A stretch of 39,256 nucleotides of DNA, taken from positions 44,929-84,184 of the forward strand of contig NAOQ01000033.1 of NCBI GenBank assembly GCA_002751075.1, given 5' to 3'. The notes below the pieces were generated by a model, which did no database searches, was not told where the DNA came from, and saw only the letters and a program-made list of their open reading frames with translations. This document shows, one piece after another, positions 33,895-39,256 of this stretch. Both the position numbers and the translations under genes were made by a program. The DNA is from Ichthyophonus hoferi. Lineage: Eukaryota; Opisthokonta; Ichthyosporea; Ichthyophonida; Ichthyophonidae. How positions within the stretch are numbered: position 1 is the stretch's first letter; each line of letters begins with the position of its first letter.

Positions 33895-34177
33895 TATATC
33901 CTGTGGCGGATAAAATTATAACTGTCAGTTTACACGTTAGTAAAAATATAATTGATGATATATAGTCTATTAAGCCACTAATTTTATCGATTGAATAAAC
34001 ATTAAAACCAATTGGAAGAATTAATCTGAACGACCTGCCACTAACCTGCAATAATCGCATTATTTGACTTGGTCGATAATCGTTATTTCCCTCTAAAATA
34101 TTATCACAATTTTTCCTCTTTTTATTACCAAAGCTTTTAGAATCTTTCATATTGTATGGTTCCATCCCAGTTAACAC
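33895..34177 (-). other. weak open frame, possible exon
   Basis: A minus-strand frame with a polar, plausible peptide ('NKKRKNCDNILEGNNDYRPS') is followed by a donor-like CAG|GTTAGT. It then runs into the MITE. There is no family match from memory and no supported partner exons. Confidence 0.2.
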
Positions 34178-35358
34178 TTTGTCGGGTCCCCTAACCCAAA
34201 GATACCCGATTTTAATTATTTTTTGTGATAGATTTACATTACATGCGGTTCAACATGTCAATACTTGCTGTCTTATGGTAACATAGTAAGTATTATTAGT
34301 GAAATTTCAATATACTTAAAGGGGCTTAATCTCGCTAATTAAGTTCAGGGATAAGCGTCTGTTTACTTTTAAGATGTCATTTTTTGCTCAATATCACATG
34401 TGCCGTTTGTTTGTGAAAGATAATTTATATTTGTTAAAATGATATTTTGTATTTGTTAAGAAGGATTATTTGTTTAATTTAGGTATAATTATTCAACACT
34501 ATTAGCAATTACTATCTATAATCTGTGAATGCAAGGGAGCACATTAAAATACCTTGTAATTTGAAATTCTCTGAACTATAGATGGATATAGGTTGCAGGG
34601 ACTGAACTTATCTTTATTTATGTCTAATGTTTTTTAATAATAAAAAATGCAAAATATCGTATGGAATTATGTTACAATTGGTTTTAAAATTAAAATAGCT
34701 GATACGTTAAACGCAAAGGCATAACCATCAGAGTTAGCATATATGCACTAGTTGTTTTCTATTGTGCATTCAAATACACAACTAGTAAACAGAGAAACTT
34801 AAACCAATTAACATAATTGCTCATGAATGTCATTATTCAGTACGAAAGTATATTTGCTATAAGGATCAAATGCAGTGAAGATTGAATAAAGTTTCACTAT
34901 AAAATAATTTAATGAATTATTTATATTTACTTCACTACACATTTACATGGTTTAGAAACTGGGCACTCCAACAATTGATCAAGATCAGTAGTCAACTTAA
35001 TTAGCATTATCAGCATCTGAAGACCTCTGTACCTAAAATTATTGTGGGTCTGCATAAGAAATTGATGACAAAGTGGTGAAATATTAATAATTACATAATG
35101 GATTCACATATAATATATGATGAATGCGTGTGCTGAAGATGCTGGAGTATTAAAATGTTCGTTTTAAAACATAGTTATCAATTTATGACTTCTTTAAGCT
35201 GATCATAAATATTTATTTTAAACTAATGTAATCTCAATTGCCAGTGTTTGATAGAAGACCAACATTGATGGACAAATGTCAAATATAACTGCATATACAA
35301 CATAAGAAAAGTAACTATAGTTATAAATAATTAATTAATTGATGAGTTCTGAAGTATT

Positions 35359-35400
<42 letters not shown>

Positions 35401-36777
35401 ATACTATATTTAGAAAGTATAAAAAGGTTCTATCTGAGAGAGCTTGGGGACTCTTGATAGTTCTGTATTGATACTGGATAAATGCTAAATAGTTTTCATC
35501 AAGTTTTCTGCTTGAAAAAATTGGCTGTCACCCTGAACATGAATGAAATATTTACCAAACAAGCTGAAATTGACAACAGGTAACAATCCTTCACCTCTGT
35601 CAATTGCTCTCTTTCTATTTGTACTTATTTTTTTTCTTTCTTTTCCTATTGGCATTAATGCTCTAGAACTTAATTAACGTGTAGGTTAGTTTTAAGTTTT
35701 TAAATTTTCATGTAATAGATATATAAACTTGTTCCAATAGATTCTCATACATATATGCTTAATCAATTTGTGTATCTTTGTTATGTATATTTACAATCCT
35801 ATAATGCTTCATATATTAAAAAATTCCGTGTTCCTGTGTTATATAAATTCAATGTCTCAAGTCTAATTCATAACCAAACATTATTCTTGAACAGATAGAT
35901 TTTTTCTTAAGGGCCAATGGCAGTAAGCAATTTTACGAGTTGATCATTAAGGTTCTAGGTTTCTGGAGATAGAGCTGAATGTGGAGAAGCACAACGGCAT
36001 TCATTAAAAGTTTTAATACCTAAATACCGGTCCAAATTTCATTTCAAGACTTTGCTAATAAAATTATGGATGTTTGACAGCAAGCCAATCTGCTATAGAA
36101 TAAATAGCTTTCCATGAGCCGACCTATTTAAGCAAAAAATTTACCTATGGTTTCCACTATACCTATCTATAGTAATTTAAGTTTTGGGTTGAAGTATCTT
36201 TGACTGGGCCAGTGGTAGACACAGCACTTAGTGTTGATCCGCTTTCAATATAAGACAATGTAATGGCAGGTATATGCTGATTTTATTTCTAATTGTTTAG
36301 TGCGATTGTATTCAGCTATGAGTGCAGGAGAGATTCCTACTTTAGTTCGTTTAGATACGGTAGTACTTCTAGCATAGTGTGTGCGATTAGTAAGGGGTGC
36401 TATATTTGTATGTATGTAATGTGTGTTGTTAGGGTCACAAGTTACAAAACAATTCTTAGTGTTATTGATAGGAAAAAGATTCTCAAAACACTGGCATTTA
36501 TTCTCAGGTGCTAATACTGATCTAAATATTACAATAAAGATAAAATGATTATAGAATACAAAACAAGTATCTTTTAATCATTAAGATAAATTATATAAAT
36601 GTAAGAAATGCAAAACATTGCTTATAATGTTTGAAACATCATTACGCATGTATATTATTAGTTTTCTTTGTTCCTTTTATCCTTCTGCAACGTGCATTTA
36701 TCGCGGGTGTCAATCATAGTTCGGTTCATCAATGCCAATGAGACCGATCGTAGAAATACCGTTCACAGAAGACCACC
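34178..36777. other. intergenic, no gene seen
   Basis: AT-rich sequence without a supported gene. The 73-codon frame at 36293-36514 looks like chance. A short CGACCTATTTAAG block near 36119 matches repeat family R, but the surroundings do not clearly align. Confidence 0.45.
35361..35395. repeat. (AT)n microsatellite
   Basis: A pure AT dinucleotide run of about 35 bases. Confidence 0.95.
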
Positions 36778-36837
36778 GAGCCACTAGAATTATATGATCT
36801 TGTCTAAATGATCTGATGCTATTGTGTCCTAATCAGA
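36778..36837 (+). repeat. diverged ~60-bp interspersed repeat, copy B
   Basis: Aligns with 18489-18550; matching blocks are CACTAGAATT, TGATCTT, ATGCTATT and TGTCCT. The sequence beyond the block is not clearly alignable. Confidence 0.65.
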
Positions 36838-37589
36838 TTGGCTCGAACATTCTATGACCACCAAATTTGCCTAATTAAGAAAGTTGTACTATCAACTCAT
36901 AATGGATCCATCCTTTCATGTTACCAGAACTTCAGCCGATCTACATGATCATTTGGGGCTGAGCGATCTTGCAACACTGTCCAACCAAATTGTACTTGTG
37001 ACTTCCAATAGATCAATCTACAAAGGCAATACTTAATTTAACACACTTGTGTTTGATAGTATGCTTAAACCTAATAATAATTTGCCTCTAAGCATGTTTT
37101 AATGCCATAATTGTATGCACTGATATAATAGACCAATGTTTAGATATACTTAATATTCCAGTGAATCGGGTCACTCAAAAGCGTATTATTCCATAAAAAA
37201 CGACATAATCATGATAATGTAAAAGTAAGTACATTAACTTGAACAACAAAGATTAAATCACGAAGGACTCACATTATTAGGGCTTTGTCATCATAAATAT
37301 ACTAGCTATAATAACAAGCAGCATTTGACAATTACCAGCAGATCAACAGATCTATTAAAAGAAAAGAGAATTTGTTGAGGCATTTGAGTTTTTTAAAATA
37401 AATTATAAAAGAAAAAAGCAAAGCGCAAACACGATATTCAAGTGACAAAGCTGGTTTTTTGCACAATAAAATTAGAGGTATTTGAAGGAAAAAAGAAGTA
37501 AAATTATCTGGTAATAACAATTGTCTCGCCCAAAAGTTAAAATATAACAGAAAGAGTTCCTTAAACTCTGACATAAATGATATTTAATG

Positions 37590-38297
37590 GAGTATATCAT
37601 GAATTGCATGATACAGATCTTAATGAATATTTTAAATTATGAGGAGAATTTACCGTCTAAAAATATGGTGGTTGTATAGAAGAGGGAAAGGGAAACCAAT
37701 ACAAAACATCAGGATGTGTGTTTAGTAGTAGCCGTTTTAGGTCATAGTAAAGATATCTCAAAGGCTTTCATGAAAAATGATGGTAAGATAAAACAATCAA
37801 GATTTTTTTTATAGGTGGCCAAGATTTAGACGTCAGGGATAAAAGGAAGTATGTGAGTGGTGGAATGGATATAGAAGAAGAAAAGCATATTGAATATCTA
37901 CTGCTTGAGAGCACTATTGAACAAACAATATAAAGGGCATTGATGAAATCAAATGAGTAGGAGAAGTCAGAAAAGGTAAAAAGTGTTGGAAAACTATCTA
38001 CTGAGGATTTCTTAGATAACAGTGTTATACTAACAATAAAAGACTACAGCAGAGCTGAAATACTGATAATTGCCAGTAAGAGTTGTGATAAAAATAAGAA
38101 ATAATGCCAAGACACCACCAGTACTTTTATTTGGTAGCTATACTATTGGTTACAATACGAGTGAGGATTTAAAAAAATATATAGACTTTTCGCTAGTAGT
38201 AAGAGCAGATTCGGTTGAAAATAGTTTGTCTCATTTATGTCATTGGGTCCTTACATATGTAAATAGATCTAATGCCAACATGCAGATTAAAAAGTAA
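37590..38297 (+). other. coding-like remnant of unrecognised family
   Basis: Stretches with protein-like composition follow one another on the plus strand, for example 'VCLVVAVLGHSKDISKAF', 'MDIEEEKHIEYLLLESTIE', 'GKLSTEDFLDNSVILTIKDY' and 'LLFGSYTIGYNTSEDLKKY'. The whole is broken in several places and cannot be a working gene as read. I recognise no domain. It could be an old mobile-element fragment or a host pseudogene. Confidence 0.35.
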
Positions 38298-39114
38298 TAG
38301 TAATATATTAATTCCATTGATAGAAAGTTAACGAGATTATTAATAGGTTAATGGTATAGTATACTGAATAGAATAATAATAGTGATAACAACTAAGAATA
38401 AATTGTTTTCAGCTAATAACTCATTAAACGCATTATATATTGCATGATTTGGGTTAATAATATAGTTGGAGCTAATTATAAACTAATGGGGTTTATCATG
38501 TAATAAATGAATCATTAGTAGACTATGGGCAATGGGTGGATTAATAGGATCAATGAGATCTATTGTAGATTAAAGTGATTAATATTATGTTCATTAGAGT
38601 TGGTAACACATGGAGGGAATGAATAGTATAATAGGATAATTAATAGATTATTAATGCTTAATACAATGTTCATGAGATTAATAATGTGTTAAATTAATTA
38701 AAAGTATATTGACAGAATACATTGTAAATTATTAAAATAAATAATATATTAATTACGGTTAATAATAATATTAGAAGCATTTACAATAATTTTTAACGGG
38801 TTTCTTACAATATCCTCTCATTTAGTGACGTAATAGTAACGTCACATCGAGTTTAATTTTTTGAGTGTGGCTCACAGTCAACACAAATTATAATTAAATT
38901 ACAGTCTAGGTTGCAATTGCACTATTTTATACTGAAGTTTACATATTAGGGAAGAAAAAGATACGGTGTAAGATAAAATAAAAGACAACAGTTTAATAAG
39001 GAAAAGATTCAACTAAAAAAGGAAGAAGAGAGTGAACTATAGAATAAACATATACATAAATAAATACAACGGACAAAGCATATATATATAGGATTTCACT
39101 TATTTATTTTAAAA
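38298..39114. other. C-poor AT-rich region upstream of the terminal gene
   Basis: From about 38300 to 38780 the plus strand is strikingly poor in C, with recurring TTAATAG, AATGG and GATTAAT words. No gene is seen. The last ~300 bases presumably hold the promoter and 5' UTR of the gene at the window end. Confidence 0.45.
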
Positions 39115-39256
39115 ATGAGGGTGTGTGGTGGTGTATTGACGCTTGTAGGCGCGTGGTTCATGCTAAGTACAGAGGCGGAAGATATAAAATGTTTTCCTAC
39201 GGATGCTGTTGGAAATCTGGCAACTGATTACAAGGGGAACCAATACGATTTGCTGA
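39115..39256 (+). CDS. 5' part of a gene for a predicted secreted protein (cut by window end)
   Basis: The open frame starts ATGAGGGTG and stays open for 47 codons to the window edge. The first ~22 residues look like a signal peptide: a short basic start (MRV), a hydrophobic core (GVLTLVGAWFML) and a small-residue region (STEAE) before the likely cleavage site. The mature start is 'DIKCFPTDAVGNLATDYKG', with one Cys so far. A secreted or membrane protein entering the ER is inferred. No family is recognised from this fragment. The GC content is clearly higher than in the upstream DNA, which supports coding. Upstream exons are not expected if the signal peptide is real. Confidence 0.6.
   Translation, partial: MRVCGGVLTLVGAWFMLSTEAEDIKCFPTDAVGNLATDYKGNQYDLL

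Noticed and set aside
36700-37200. A string resembling the end of a retroelement integrase on the minus strand
   Set aside because: The resemblance rests on a few residues and no terminal repeats or neighbouring domains were found; too weak to call.
1-39256. CRISPR arrays, tRNA genes, rRNA genes, bacterial operons
   Set aside because: No spaced identical repeats of CRISPR type, no convincing tRNA A/B boxes with a cloverleaf and no rRNA-like conserved GC-rich blocks were seen on either strand.

Overview
The window is about 39 kb of AT-rich nuclear DNA from a eukaryote with ordinary GT-AG spliceosomal introns of roughly 130 to 1,100 bases. Four genes are clearly animal-like: an arrestin-family protein, a DNAJA-type Hsp40 ending in a CaaX box, eIF1A and RGP1. 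With the compact introns and AT bias, an early-branching or small-genome invertebrate is most likely. The phylum cannot be fixed from the sequence alone, and no bacterial or organellar genes were seen.

Layout. 512-4350 (+) is an eight-exon arrestin-fold gene (457 aa). 6668-9759 (+) is a five-exon type I J-protein (395 aa). 11163-14405 (-) is a six-exon eIF1A gene (144 aa) whose first and last coding exons are only 16 and 6 nt. 15894-17389 is a decayed Tc1/mariner-IS630 DNA transposon with long inverted repeats. 17390-20100 has no firm gene, though one unexplained 136-codon frame stands out. 20101-25470 (-) is RGP1, the Rab6 GEF subunit (seven exons, 463 aa). Its last intron holds an assembly gap whose two flanks are identical. 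26734-28863 (+) is a small four-exon gene (111 aa) of unknown family. From 28.9 kb onward the window is gene-poor. It holds three copies of a ~300-bp interspersed repeat, a ~700-bp MITE, a shared ~60-bp repeat and a coding-like remnant near 38 kb. At the right edge is the first part of a gene for a predicted secreted protein.

How the genes relate. They are mostly unrelated housekeeping genes (translation start, protein folding, Golgi-endosome traffic, receptor regulation) and not a dedicated cluster. The one thematic link is that arrestin and RGP1 both have the arrestin fold. Exon structures were assembled by hand from splice signals, phase continuity and family alignment from memory. Every coding junction listed for the five complete genes keeps frame. 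I found no convincing new biological system. The most useful points are the micro-exons, a probable GC-AG intron, the misassembly at RGP1, and the repeat families.
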